A stretch of DNA of 64,000 nt from contig DASQSE010000085.1 of assembly GCA_035642535.1 (NCBI GenBank), positions 1-64,000 of the forward strand, written 5' to 3'. The DNA comes from Jatrophihabitans sp035642535. Lineage in GTDB: Bacteria > Actinomycetota > Actinomycetes > Mycobacteriales > Jatrophihabitantaceae. Both the position numbers and the translations under genes were made by a program. Position 1 is the first letter of the stretch, and each line of letters opens with the position of its first letter. The notes beneath the pieces were generated by a model. The model did not search any database. It saw only the letters and a list, made by a program, of their open reading frames with translations, and was not told the DNA's origin. Below are positions 1 to 7,444 of the stretch, piece by piece.

Positions 1-44
1 ACTTCAACGAGGACCAGGACTTCGCCGAAACCGAGCAACTCTGA
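1..44 (+). CDS. rpoA: RNA polymerase alpha subunit, C-terminal end (partial)
   Basis: Only the last 13 codons and the TGA stop are present, reading FNEDQDFAETEQL. The terminal FAETEQL or YAETEQL is the standard end of actinobacterial RpoA, the core RNA polymerase subunit whose C-terminal domain contacts promoter UP elements and activators. The next gene is rplQ, the usual neighbour of rpoA. The gene begins outside the window. Confidence 0.9.
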   Translation, partial: FNEDQDFAETEQL

Positions 45-48
45 CATG

Positions 49-153
49 GTCGCGATGGGAATCGGCCCTTTTGGTCCGCGTCTTCCCTCCTCGCTCCGGG
101 CTTCGGCCGATTGCTCGTCAGTCGAGACGCGGACGGGCCGCATCCATCGCGAC
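49..153 (+). other. Long interrupted stem-loop between rpoA and rplQ
   Basis: Three segments pair in nested order: GTCGCGATGG (49-58) with CCATCGCGAC (144-153), GGCCC (64-68) with GGGCC (135-139), and GTCCGCGTCT (74-83) with AGACGCGGAC (125-134). The enclosed loop is about 41 nt. This fills most of the 134-nt rpoA-rplQ spacer and stops just before the rplQ ribosome binding site. It could be an RNase III-type processing site or a ribosomal-protein leader; the function is inferred only from the pairing. Confidence 0.5.
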
Positions 154-178
154 GATCATCTTCTAGGGAGTAACCGAT

Positions 179-850
179 ATGCCGACGCCCAGTAAGGGTC
201 CGCGTCTTGGGAGCGGGCCGGCGCACGAGCGGCTGATGCTGGCGAACCTTGCCACATCGCTGTTCGAGCACGAGCGGATCACCACCACCGAGGCCAAAGC
301 CAAGCGGCTGCGGCCGCTCGCCGAGCGGCTGATCACCTTCGCCAAGCGGGGTGATCTGCACGCCCGTCGGCAGGTGATGACGGTGATCCGTGACAAGGAC
401 GTCGTGCACAAGCTGTTCGCCGAGATCGGCCCGAAGTTCGCGACGCGGCCCGGCGGGTATACGCGGATCGTCAAGACCGCGCCGCGCAAGGGCGACAACG
501 CGCCGATGGCCGTCATCGAGCTCGTCGAGGAGCTGAAGTCGGTCGTGGCCGAGGCAGAGCGGGCGCGCGGCACCCGGGTCGCTGCGAAGAAGGCGCCGGC
601 CGGCCGGACGAAGGAGATCGCCGAGGACGCTGCTGCGGAGTCGGAGACGGCTGCCGCCGTGGCCGCGGCCGAGGAGGCCGATGAGGCGTCGGACGAGGTG
701 GGTGGCGAGGCCGAGGTGGCCGAGATGTCCGAATCCGACGCGTCGGACGCCGCTGAAGGCGTCGAGGCATTGGCCGACGACACCGAGGCAGACGAAGCCG
801 GCGCTGCCGCAGCGGAAGATGAGGACTCCGAGAAGCCCGCGGAGAGCTGA
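179..850 (+). CDS. rplQ: 50S ribosomal protein L17
   Basis: L17 is a large-subunit ribosomal protein near the peptide exit tunnel. Residues 1-120 (MPTPSKGPRLGSGPAHERLM, then LANLATSLFEHERITTT, RLITFAKRGD and NAPMAVIELVEEL) match the family closely. The remaining roughly 100 residues are a low-complexity tail rich in Ala, Glu and Asp. L17 is about 120 residues in E. coli; Ala/Glu-rich extensions are common in actinobacteria, and this one (223 aa in total) is on the long side. The ATG follows GGGAG at 167-171. It lies between rpoA and truA, the usual order. Confidence 0.97.
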   Translation: MPTPSKGPRLGSGPAHERLMLANLATSLFEHERITTTEAKAKRLRPLAERLITFAKRGDLHARRQVMTVIRDKDVVHKLFAEIGPKFATRPGGYTRIVKTAPRKGDNAPMAVIELVEELKSVVAEAERARGTRVAAKKAPAGRTKEIAEDAAAESETAAAVAAAEEADEASDEVGGEAEVAEMSESDASDAAEGVEALADDTEADEAGAAAAEDEDSEKPAES

Positions 851-852
851 CG

Positions 853-1668
853 CTGCACGAAGCGACGAACGAGGCGGGCCCGCTGACGCGGGTCCGCCTC
901 GACGTTTCCTACGACGGCACCGACTTCTCCGGCTGGGCCGCCCAGCCGGCACGGCGCACCGTGCAGGGCGTGCTGGAGGCTGCGCTGTGCATGGTGCTTC
1001 GGCTGCCGGTCGTCCCGCTCACCGTTGCCGGACGCACGGACGCCGGGGTGCACGCGACCGGGCAGGTCGCGCACTGCGACGTGCCGGAGCTACCGCCCGA
1101 CCTGGTGCATCGGCTCGCCGGGGTGCTGCCCGCCGACGTGCGAGTGCGCGCGGCGCACGCGGTGCCCGGGAAGTTCGACGCGCGCTTCGCCGCACTTTGG
1201 CGGCGCTACGTCTACGTGATCGGCGACGCGCCCGGTGGCGTGGATCCACTGCGCCGTCGCGAGGTGCTGTACTGGCCGCGTCCGCTGGATGTCGCACGCA
1301 TGGCCGGCGCGGCCGAGGGCCTGCACGGCCTACACGACTTCGCCGCGTTCTGCCGCCGACGAGCGGGCGCCACCACGGTGCGCAGCCTGACCCGGTTGAC
1401 CGTCGAACGCGATGACGGCGAGATCGCCTGCACCGTCGAGGCGGATGCGTTCTGTCATTCGATGGTGCGCTCGTTGGTCGGCGCGCTGATCGCCGTGGGG
1501 GAGGGCCGCCGTCCGGTCGATTGGCCGGCGTCGCTGCTCGGTCGCGACCGGCGCGCCGACGACGTGCCCGTTGCGCCCGCGCACGGGCTCACGCTGGTCG
1601 AGGTCGGCTACCCACCTGAGGACCAACTCGCCGCCCGCGCCGCCGCGACCCGCGCCCGCCGCGCATAA
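853..1668 (+). CDS. truA: tRNA pseudouridine synthase A
   Basis: TruA isomerises uridines 38-40 in the tRNA anticodon stem-loop. The conserved N-terminal motif RLDVSYDGTDFSGWAAQP is in frame upstream of the first GTG (961), and the catalytic aspartate motif GRTDAGVHATGQVAH follows. No in-frame ATG, GTG or TTG exists between the upstream in-frame stop (820-822) and GTG 961, and starting at 961 would remove the conserved first strand. I chose CTG 853 because GGAGAG at 841-846 lies six bases upstream. CTG 847 (a CTGA overlap with the rplQ stop) and CTG 883 (GAGG eight bases upstream) are alternatives. The product would be about 271 aa. Identity is certain; the start is not. Confidence 0.85.
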   Translation: MHEATNEAGPLTRVRLDVSYDGTDFSGWAAQPARRTVQGVLEAALCMVLRLPVVPLTVAGRTDAGVHATGQVAHCDVPELPPDLVHRLAGVLPADVRVRAAHAVPGKFDARFAALWRRYVYVIGDAPGGVDPLRRREVLYWPRPLDVARMAGAAEGLHGLHDFAAFCRRRAGATTVRSLTRLTVERDDGEIACTVEADAFCHSMVRSLVGALIAVGEGRRPVDWPASLLGRDRRADDVPVAPAHGLTLVEVGYPPEDQLAARAAATRARRA

Positions 1669-1730
1669 CCTCGCGAGTTGTCCGCCCGTCGGCGCGCGAT
1701 GACGTACTGAAGGGCGGACAACTCGCGAGG
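1669..1730. repeat. Palindromic repeat family 1, copy a (19-bp perfect stem)
   Basis: CCTCGCGAGTTGTCCGCCC (1669-1687) pairs perfectly with 1712-1730 around a 24-nt loop. The family core is GTTGTCCGCCC-N24-GGGCGGACAAC, here 1677-1722. It lies directly after the truA stop, between the convergent truA and tetR genes, so it may act as a bidirectional terminator. Other copies are at 13889, 15534, 38402 and 41971. Confidence 0.85.
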
Positions 1731-1745
1731 GACGGGCGGGGCCGG

Positions 1746-2351
1746 CTAGCCGAGGATCGCGTTCAGCAACCGGTAGCAGCGGTCGATCATCTCCTGGGCC
1801 GACTCGCCGGGGTGCGCCAGCCACCACTCGACGAGCGAGTTGACGATGCCCATCCAGACGGCGGTCAGCGCGGCGGCGTCGAGCTTGCTGCGATCGCCGC
1901 GCGCGGCGAGGAAGCGTGCCGATCCGCTGGCCGCGATCTCGGTGGTGCGGGCGCGGTAGTCACGCGCGGCGGCCGCGATCTCGCCGGTCGCGGGCATCGA
2001 CGGGTCGAACAGCAGCCGCCAGGCGTGCCGCTGCGGCTCCAGGGCCTCGAAGATCGCCCGCAACGGGTAGATGCGCGAGGCGACCGAGTCGTCGACCTCC
2101 GTCTCGGCCTGCTCGAGCCGGGCCAGCAGCTCGTCCGACACCGAGTGCAGGCAGACGAGAAAGAGCCCGTCCTTCGAACCGAAGTACTGATAGATGAGCG
2201 GCTTCGAGATGCCGGCGCGGCGCGCGATGTCGACCATCGACGCGCCCGCGTAACCGCGAGCGGCGAACTCGCCGATCGCGACCGCGACGATCTGCTCCTC
2301 CCGCTCGGCGCGGGGCACACCCTTCGTCCCGATAGTCGCCGAGCTGGACAC
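1746..2351 (-). CDS. TetR/AcrR family transcriptional regulator
   Basis: A 201-aa repressor-like protein. The N-terminal TetR helix-turn-helix is clear at residues 15-65 (REEQIVAVAIGEFAARGYAG, then MVDIARRAGISKPLIYQYFGSKDGLF). The C-terminal half (helical, with VWMGIVNSLVEWWLAHPGE) is the ligand-binding and dimerisation domain; the ligand cannot be read from sequence. It is divergent from the membrane hydroxylase gene at 2427, and a perfect 16-bp palindrome in the 75-nt gap between them is the obvious operator. It probably represses itself and the neighbour. It converges with truA across repeat copy a. Confidence 0.9.
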   Translation of the reverse strand: MSSSATIGTKGVPRAEREEQIVAVAIGEFAARGYAGASMVDIARRAGISKPLIYQYFGSKDGLFLVCLHSVSDELLARLEQAETEVDDSVASRIYPLRAIFEALEPQRHAWRLLFDPSMPATGEIAAAARDYRARTTEIAASGSARFLAARGDRSKLDAAALTAVWMGIVNSLVEWWLAHPGESAQEMIDRCYRLLNAILG

Positions 2352-2360
2352 GTCGGCGAT

Positions 2361-2376
2361 CTTACCCTAGGGTAAG
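2361..2376. promoter_or_regulatory. Probable TetR operator
   Basis: CTTACCCTAGGGTAAG is a perfect 16-bp palindrome ten bases upstream of the tetR start (reading from the minus strand) and 50 bases upstream of the hydroxylase start. A partial second copy, CTCTAGGGTCA, follows at 2380-2390. Size, symmetry and placement between divergent genes fit TetR-family autoregulatory operators. Confidence 0.6.
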
Positions 2377-2426
2377 TGACTCTAGGGTCAGTTCCGGCAG
2401 CAGCCCACGACGGGAGGAGCTGAGCG

Positions 2427-3323
2427 GTGGCGTCGTTCGCCGATAGCCTGCATGATCCGGTCACATACGCGGTCCCCGTCTTCGTGCTGTTCATGAGTCT
2501 CGAGATCGCGTCGCAGCGCTTCCTCGAGGCCGATGAGGTCGGCGCCGGCAAGTACGAGCGGCGGGACACGCGCACGAACGTGCTGATGGGCTTCGGCTCG
2601 CTCGTCGTGAACGGCGGCGCACGCGTGGCCGCGCTGCTCGGCTATGCGGCGCTGTACGTCCTGACTCCGCTACGCCTCGATCCGCACCGCTGGTACACGT
2701 GGGTGTTCGCGATCCTGGCCGTCGACCTGCTCTTCTACACCGAGCATCGCGCGGCGCATCGGGTGCGCATCCTCTGGGCCGCGCACCAGGCGCACCACAG
2801 CAGCCAACGCTTCAACCTCTCCACCGCCGTCCGGCAGAAGTGGAACCCGTGGTGGGAGCTGCTCGTCTGGGTGCCGCTGCCGTTGCTGGGCATGCCGCCG
2901 TGGATGATCTTCACGTCGTTCTCGGTCAACTTGATCTATCAGTTCTTCGTGCACACCGAGCGGATCGAGCGGATGTGGCGGCCGATCGAGTTCGTCTTCA
3001 ACACGCCGTCGCACCACCGCGTGCATCACGCGAGCGATCCCGAGTACCTCGACAGGAACTACGCCGGGATGCTGATTATCTGGGACCGCATGTTCGGCTC
3101 ATTCGTCGAGGAGCGGCACCGCCCGGCGTACGGGTTGACGAAGAACATCGACAGCTTCAACCCGTTCAAGTTGCAGTACTACATGTACGGCGACATCTGG
3201 CGCGACGTGCGCCGTGCGACGAGTTGGCGGCATCGACTCGGCTACGTCTTCGGCCCGCCGGGCTGGCAGCCGAAGCCCGACAGGCTAGCGGCTCCGGACG
3301 GGCTCGAGACAGCCGTCGCCTGA
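2427..3323 (+). CDS. Sterol desaturase / fatty acid hydroxylase family membrane protein
   Basis: A 298-aa integral membrane di-iron oxygenase of the fatty acid hydroxylase superfamily. The histidine clusters that bind iron are visible: EHRAAH (about residue 106), HQAHH (about 120), then HHRVHH (about 195). Several hydrophobic segments surround them (LFMSLEIA, LLGYAALYVL, LVWVPLPLLGM). The substrate is a lipid but cannot be specified. The GTG start is set by GGGAGGAG at 2412-2419, seven bases upstream. Divergent from the TetR gene and probably controlled by it. A GTTCGCC-N6-GGCGAAC hairpin lies just downstream. Confidence 0.85.
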   Translation: MASFADSLHDPVTYAVPVFVLFMSLEIASQRFLEADEVGAGKYERRDTRTNVLMGFGSLVVNGGARVAALLGYAALYVLTPLRLDPHRWYTWVFAILAVDLLFYTEHRAAHRVRILWAAHQAHHSSQRFNLSTAVRQKWNPWWELLVWVPLPLLGMPPWMIFTSFSVNLIYQFFVHTERIERMWRPIEFVFNTPSHHRVHHASDPEYLDRNYAGMLIIWDRMFGSFVEERHRPAYGLTKNIDSFNPFKLQYYMYGDIWRDVRRATSWRHRLGYVFGPPGWQPKPDRLAAPDGLETAVA

Positions 3324-3340
3324 CCCGATCTGCGTGGGTC

Positions 3341-3360
3341 GTTCGCCTCATGTGGCGAAC
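3341..3360 (+). terminator. Short hairpin after the hydroxylase gene
   Basis: GTTCGCC (3341-3347) pairs perfectly with GGCGAAC (3354-3360) over a 6-nt loop, 17 bases after the stop codon of the membrane hydroxylase. There is no T-run, so this is a weak or processing-type terminator if it is one. Confidence 0.35.
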
Positions 3361-3372
3361 CGCCGACGACGC

Positions 3373-3378
3373 TAGCGT
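3373..3378 (+). promoter_or_regulatory. Leaderless -10 element for the CoA-transferase gene
   Basis: TAGCGT lies six bases before the GTG start at 3385, the spacing expected when transcription begins at or next to the start codon. It sits inside a perfect 14-bp palindrome CGACGCTAGCGTCG (3367-3380), so a regulator binding there would cover the -10. No convincing -35 was seen. Confidence 0.5.
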
Positions 3379-3384
3379 CGCGGT

Positions 3385-4704
3385 GTGGGTGCAGTGCAGC
3401 ACATCAGCGCCGATGTTGCGGCCGACATCGTCCGCTCGGGTATGTGGCTCGACTATGGAGCGGCGTTGTGCCAACCCGATGTATTCGACAAGGCGCTCGC
3501 CGCTCGCGCCGCCGAACTGCAGGGCGTCAAGATCCGTTCGTGTCTGACGATGCGTCCGCGCGCGGTGCTGGAGGACGATCCAACGGGCAAGCACTTCTTC
3601 TGGTTCAGCCTGCACTTCTCCGGCTACGACCGGCGGATGCACGATGTGGGACGGTGCACCTACCTGCCGGTCAACCTCGGCGAGATCCCGGACTATTACC
3701 GCCGGTTCATCGAGCCGCCCGACCTCGTCGTCCTCAAGACCTGCCCGATCGATGCACTCGGCTACTTCAACTTCAGCGGCGCCAACATGTGGCATCGCGC
3801 GCTCGTCGAACGCGCGAAGGTCGTCGTGGTGGAAGAGGACGCCGCGCTGCCGTACGCGCACGGCATCGACAACGGCGTCCACATCAGTGAGGTCGACTTC
3901 GTCATCGATGGCGCCGGCGAGACGCCACCCGAACTGCCCAACCCGGCCGTCTCAGAGGTCGACCGCGCCGTCGCAAGGCTGATCGCCGCGGAGATCGACG
4001 ACGGCGCCTGCCTGCAGGTCGGCATCGGTGGCATGCCGAACGCGGTGTGCTCCTTGCTGCTCGCCTCCGGCGCGAAGGATCTGGGTGTGCACACTGAGAT
4101 GCTCACCGACGGCATCATCGAGCTCTATCGCGCGGGCATCGTCACCGGCAGCCGCAAGCGGCTCTACCCGGGCAAGATCGTCTACAGCTTCGCACTCGGC
4201 TCCGCCGAGCTCTACGACGCCATCGACCACAACCACGATCTGCTCTGCCTGCCGGTCGACGTGACCAACCTGCCCGACGCCGTCGCCAGCAACGACCGCG
4301 TCGTGTCGATCAACAGCACGACCCAGATCGACCTGCAGGGTCAGGCGGCATCCGAGTCGGCCGGCTACCGGCACCTGAGCGGGACGGGCGGTCAGCTGCA
4401 GTTCGTTCGCGGCGCGTACGCGTCGACCGGTGGCAAGTCGTTCATCTGCTTGCCGTCGACGTTCGAGAAGGACGCCTGCCGCTGCAGCCGCATCGTCGCC
4501 GACCTGACGCCGGGCAACATCGTGAGCACGCCGCGCACGGACGTCATGTACGTCGTCACCGAGTACGGCATGGTGAACCTTAAGGGGAAGTCGGTCGCCG
4601 AGCGGGCCGCGGCGCTCATCTCGATCGCGCACCCGGACTTCCGCGAGCCACTCGAGCGGCAGGCCTACGAGCGCGGGCTGATCCCGCGCGGGTTGTTCTC
4701 CTAG
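3385..4704 (+). CDS. Acetyl-CoA hydrolase/transferase family CoA-transferase
   Basis: A 439-aa class I CoA-transferase similar to 4-hydroxybutyrate or butyryl-CoA:acetate CoA-transferases, which move CoA between short acyl groups through a glutamyl-CoA intermediate. The conserved LGVHTEMLTDG motif carries the probable catalytic glutamate, E238. The CoA-binding loop SGTGGQLQFVRGAY and the C-terminal PRTDVMYVVTEYGMVNLKG motif are present. Length matches the family. The GTG start follows a TAGCGT -10 at leaderless spacing. The 3' end overlaps the convergent hydrolase gene by 4 bp. Substrate preference is not predictable here. Confidence 0.88.
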   Translation: MGAVQHISADVAADIVRSGMWLDYGAALCQPDVFDKALAARAAELQGVKIRSCLTMRPRAVLEDDPTGKHFFWFSLHFSGYDRRMHDVGRCTYLPVNLGEIPDYYRRFIEPPDLVVLKTCPIDALGYFNFSGANMWHRALVERAKVVVVEEDAALPYAHGIDNGVHISEVDFVIDGAGETPPELPNPAVSEVDRAVARLIAAEIDDGACLQVGIGGMPNAVCSLLLASGAKDLGVHTEMLTDGIIELYRAGIVTGSRKRLYPGKIVYSFALGSAELYDAIDHNHDLLCLPVDVTNLPDAVASNDRVVSINSTTQIDLQGQAASESAGYRHLSGTGGQLQFVRGAYASTGGKSFICLPSTFEKDACRCSRIVADLTPGNIVSTPRTDVMYVVTEYGMVNLKGKSVAERAAALISIAHPDFREPLERQAYERGLIPRGLFS

Positions 4705-5288
4705 TAGAACGCCAGGTGCTCGCGGTTGCACCAGTCGAGCATCGCCGGCCACTCGCCGAAACCCGACTCGACATTGACGTGCCCGCCGCCGGGGATCACC
4801 GTGGTAGCGATCTTGAGCGGCGCCGCATACGCCGTCGCGATGCCTTCGGGGATGTACGGGTCGTCGTCGCCGGCGATCAGCACCGTGCCGTCCGCGGCGT
4901 GCCGCACTGCGTCGACGCCGATCGGCGGCGGGAAGAACGCGGCGATCTCCTCGATGGACGTCGTCGGCGAGGGTGGTGACACGAGCGCGACGCGCGCGGG
5001 CCGCGGTGCGTCACGTGGCGCGGCGGCGTGGTGCAGCCAGAGCACGGCGCCGAGTGAATGGGCGACCATGTCGAAGCCGTCCGGCGGCAGCTCGGCGAGC
5101 GCGGTGCGCAGCGCCTTGAGCCAGTCGTCGAGCTCCGGGTTGTCGAGGTCGCCGAACGCCGGGCGGCGGGTCTCGCGGCCGGCCGCGTGCAGTTGCTCCT
5201 CGAGCCACGTCTGCCAGTGCCCGTCGCCGGAGCCCTGCCAGCCGGGGACGACGACCGTCGGGACGCTACGAGCTGGGCGGCGCGGCAC
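4701..5288 (-). CDS. RBBP9/YdeN family alpha/beta hydrolase
   Basis: A 195-aa single-domain serine hydrolase. The N-terminal VVVPGWQGSGDGHWQTWLE is the signature of the RBBP9/YdeN group. The nucleophile elbow is VAHSLGAV (Ser), the acid is probably in GDDDPY, and the base is in GGGHVNVESGFGEWP. Length fits the family (about 180-195 aa). No signal peptide is visible, so it is presumably cytoplasmic. Substrate unknown. It converges with the CoA-transferase gene with a 4-bp overlap of stop codons. Confidence 0.85.
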   Translation of the reverse strand: MPRRPARSVPTVVVPGWQGSGDGHWQTWLEEQLHAAGRETRRPAFGDLDNPELDDWLKALRTALAELPPDGFDMVAHSLGAVLWLHHAAAPRDAPRPARVALVSPPSPTTSIEEIAAFFPPPIGVDAVRHAADGTVLIAGDDDPYIPEGIATAYAAPLKIATTVIPGGGHVNVESGFGEWPAMLDWCNREHLAFY

Positions 5289-5308
5289 CCGTTGAGCCTA
5301 TTCGCCGG

Positions 5309-5950
5309 TCACGCGCCGCGGATCAGACCGATCACGATGAGGAACTGCGCCAGGTGGTAGGTCACGATCACCAGTAGCGGGCCGTGCGGAACGCGAGCGA
5401 CGAACCTGTCGTGGGCGATGAGCGTGTCCGAGACCAGGAACAGCACGCCGCCGACGGCCGTCTCGACGAACCCGGTGCCCACGGCGAGCACGGTCATCGT
5501 CGACAGCACCGCCGCGTAGCCGCCGACGAGGGTCGCGAAGCCGGGCCCGGCCGAGCGCGCGGCACCGCGCAGGACGCGCGGCAACAACAGTCCTGCAACG
5601 CCCGCGACGACCAGCAGCCCGGCGAGCAGATGCAGGCCGCGCAGCCCGGAGACGGCGAACGCGACGACGTACCAGATGTGTCCGATCAGAAACGCGCCCA
5701 GGCCGGCGAGGAACGGCGGATCGGTCCGTCCGGAGCTGAGCATCAAGCCGACGTCGCCGATCAGCCCGAACGCGAGCGCGCCGATGACCCACAGCTTCGG
5801 GTCGCCGAGGTCCGAGGCCGCGACCGCGATGGCCAGCAACACGATCGTCGCCGGCTTGAGGACGTACTCGACGCGGAACAGCCGCAACTGCACCGCGACC
5901 CAGTCGCCAACCGCGACTCCCGCGGCGGGAATCAGCAACGACAGCGGCAC
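5309..5950 (-). CDS. YhhN family (TMEM86-like) membrane protein
   Basis: An eight-helix-type membrane protein of the YhhN/TMEM86 family; mammalian TMEM86B is a lysoplasmalogenase, and bacterial roles are mostly unproven. Family motifs are visible: EYVLKPATIV, FGLIGDVGLML, GGVLFLVSDTLIAHDRF and TYHLAQFLIVIGL. I chose GTG 5950 (213 aa) because CATACT lies seven bases upstream at leaderless spacing and the N-terminus then begins with the first helix. The frame stays open to a TTG at 6010, but those 20 extra residues come from a palindromic repeat and its flank. Confidence 0.8.
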   Translation of the reverse strand: MPLSLLIPAAGVAVGDWVAVQLRLFRVEYVLKPATIVLLAIAVAASDLGDPKLWVIGALAFGLIGDVGLMLSSGRTDPPFLAGLGAFLIGHIWYVVAFAVSGLRGLHLLAGLLVVAGVAGLLLPRVLRGAARSAGPGFATLVGGYAAVLSTMTVLAVGTGFVETAVGGVLFLVSDTLIAHDRFVARVPHGPLLVIVTYHLAQFLIVIGLIRGA

Positions 5951-5957
5951 GGCGCGA

Positions 5958-5963
5958 AGTATG
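5958..5963 (-). promoter_or_regulatory. Leaderless -10 element for the YhhN gene
   Basis: Read on the minus strand, CATACT ends seven bases before GTG 5950. This is the same spacing as the other TAnnnT-type elements in the window and is the main reason for choosing that start. Confidence 0.4.
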
Positions 5964-5997
5964 CCTGGCCTGATCCGAACCGCTCGCCCCCCGACGC

Positions 5998-6056
5998 GCT
6001 TCGGGGCCAAGATGACCAGGTTTCGCGGCGGATTTTGGTCATCTCGGCCCCGAAGC
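5998..6056. repeat. Palindromic repeat family 2, copy A
   Basis: The 21-nt arms 5998-6018 and 6036-6056 pair with one G-T type mismatch around a 17-nt loop. Arm core is GCTTCGGGGCCAAGATGACC. It lies between two same-strand genes, directly after the FAD oxidase stop. A second copy is at 26823-26883. Confidence 0.75.
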
Positions 6057-6061
6057 CGGAC

Positions 6062-7426
6062 TTACTTGCCGAGAACCACGCCGGGGTTGAGGATGCCGTC
6101 CGGGTCCAGCGCATCCTTGATGCGCTGCGTCAACATCATGACGTCCGGCCCGAGCTGCGCCGGCAGCCACGCCGCCTTCAGCCGACCCACGCCGTGCTCG
6201 CCGGTGATCGTCCCGCCGAGCCCGATGGCGAGATCCATGATCTCGCCGAACGCCAGCCGGGCGCGCGCCTCGGCGTCGAGATCGCCGGGCGGGTAGGCGA
6301 TGATCGGATGGGTGTTGCCGTCGCCGGCGTGCGCGACGAGGACGATCTGCGTGTCGCGCGCCGCGGCGATCTCGCGAACCCCGTGCACGAGGGCGGGCAG
6401 CTCCGGCACCGGAACGCCGACGTCCTCCAGCAGCAGCGAACCGAGCCGCTCCATCGCAGGGAACGCGGCGCGCCGGAAGGCCGCGAAGGACTCACCCTCG
6501 TCGGCGTCCGACGTCGTGAAGACCTCGGCGGCGGCGCACCGCTCGCACGCTTCGCGCATGCGCGCGATCTCCTCGGCCGCCGCGCCGCCCGGCGCGTCGG
6601 ACCTGGCCAGCAGCAGCGCACCCGCGCTGCGGTCGACGCCCATCTTCACCATGTCCTCGACGGCGTTGATGCTGCCGTTGTCCATGAGTTCGAGCATCGA
6701 CGGACGCAGCCCCGCGGTGATCGCGACGACCGCGTCGGCGGCCGCCTCGATCGAGGCGAAGGTCGCGACCAGCGTGGACGCCGCCGGTGGCGTGGGCAGC
6801 AGCCGCAGCGTGAGCTCGGTGATGACGCCGAGCGTCCCTTCCGAGCCCACGAACAGCTTCGTCAGCGACAGCCCGGCAACGTCCTTTAACCGCGGTCCGC
6901 CCAGACGCAGCGCAGTGCCGTCGGCGAGCACCACCTCCATGCCGAGCACGTAGTCGGTGGTGACGCCGTACTTCACGCAGCACAGTCCGCCGGCGTTGGT
7001 CGCGGCGTTGCCGCCGATCGAGCAGATTTCGTACGAGGACGGGTCGGGCGGGTACCACAGCCCGTGCTCGGCGGCCGCGGCCTTCACCGCAGCGTTGAAC
7101 GCGCCCGGCTGGGCGATCGCCACCCGCAGCACCGGGTCGATGCGCACCTCGCGCATCCGCTCCAGGCTCAGCGTGATGGCGCCGTCGACTGCCGTCGAGC
7201 CGCCGGACAGGCTCGAGCCGGCGCCGCGCGGCACGACCGGCACCTGGCGGCCGCTCGCCCAGCGCAGCACGGCCTGCACGTCGGCGGTCGAGGTCGCACG
7301 CACGACCGCGAGCGGCGTCCCGGCATTCGGATCCTTCGACCAGCACTGCCGGTACGAAGCGAGCAGGTCGGCATCGGTGAGCATCGCGCCGTCCGGCAAT
7401 AAAGCACGCAGCTCGTCGAGCGACAT
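6062..7426 (-). CDS. FAD-binding oxidase (GlcD/D-lactate dehydrogenase family)
   Basis: A flavoprotein oxidising a 2-hydroxy acid such as glycolate or D-lactate; about 454 aa. The PCMH-type FAD domain shows PVVPRGAGSSLSGGSTAVDG, PPDPSSYEICSIGGNAATNAGG and VGSEGTLGVITELTLRLLP. The C-terminal FAD-linked oxidase domain shows HAGDGNTHPII and GTITGEHGVGRLK, ending in DPDGILNPG. The exact substrate is not readable. ATG 7426 is preferred (AGGATAGG just upstream); ATG 7441 adds five residues. It is divergent from the ABC-F gene with fewer than 20 bases between starts, so their promoters must overlap each other's 5' ends. Confidence 0.85.
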   Translation of the reverse strand: MSLDELRALLPDGAMLTDADLLASYRQCWSKDPNAGTPLAVVRATSTADVQAVLRWASGRQVPVVPRGAGSSLSGGSTAVDGAITLSLERMREVRIDPVLRVAIAQPGAFNAAVKAAAAEHGLWYPPDPSSYEICSIGGNAATNAGGLCCVKYGVTTDYVLGMEVVLADGTALRLGGPRLKDVAGLSLTKLFVGSEGTLGVITELTLRLLPTPPAASTLVATFASIEAAADAVVAITAGLRPSMLELMDNGSINAVEDMVKMGVDRSAGALLLARSDAPGGAAAEEIARMREACERCAAAEVFTTSDADEGESFAAFRRAAFPAMERLGSLLLEDVGVPVPELPALVHGVREIAAARDTQIVLVAHAGDGNTHPIIAYPPGDLDAEARARLAFGEIMDLAIGLGGTITGEHGVGRLKAAWLPAQLGPDVMMLTQRIKDALDPDGILNPGVVLGK

Positions 7427-7431
7427 GTACC

Positions 7432-7437
7432 TATCCT
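7432..7437 (+). promoter_or_regulatory. Leaderless -10 element for the ABC-F gene
   Basis: TATCCT lies seven bases before ATG 7445. It falls inside the first codons of the longer version of the divergent FAD oxidase gene, which favours the shorter start (7426) for that gene. Confidence 0.55.
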
Positions 7438-7444
7438 GCATCCC

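Noticed and set aside
820..961. A frameshift at the start of truA
   Set aside because: The conserved N-terminal sequence and the rest of TruA are in one continuous frame; only a standard start codon is missing.
4309..4340. Gln314 in NSTTQIDLQGQ of the CoA-transferase first looked like loss of the catalytic glutamate
   Set aside because: The probable catalytic residue is Glu238 in LGVHTEMLTDG, which is present; position 314 lies outside that motif.
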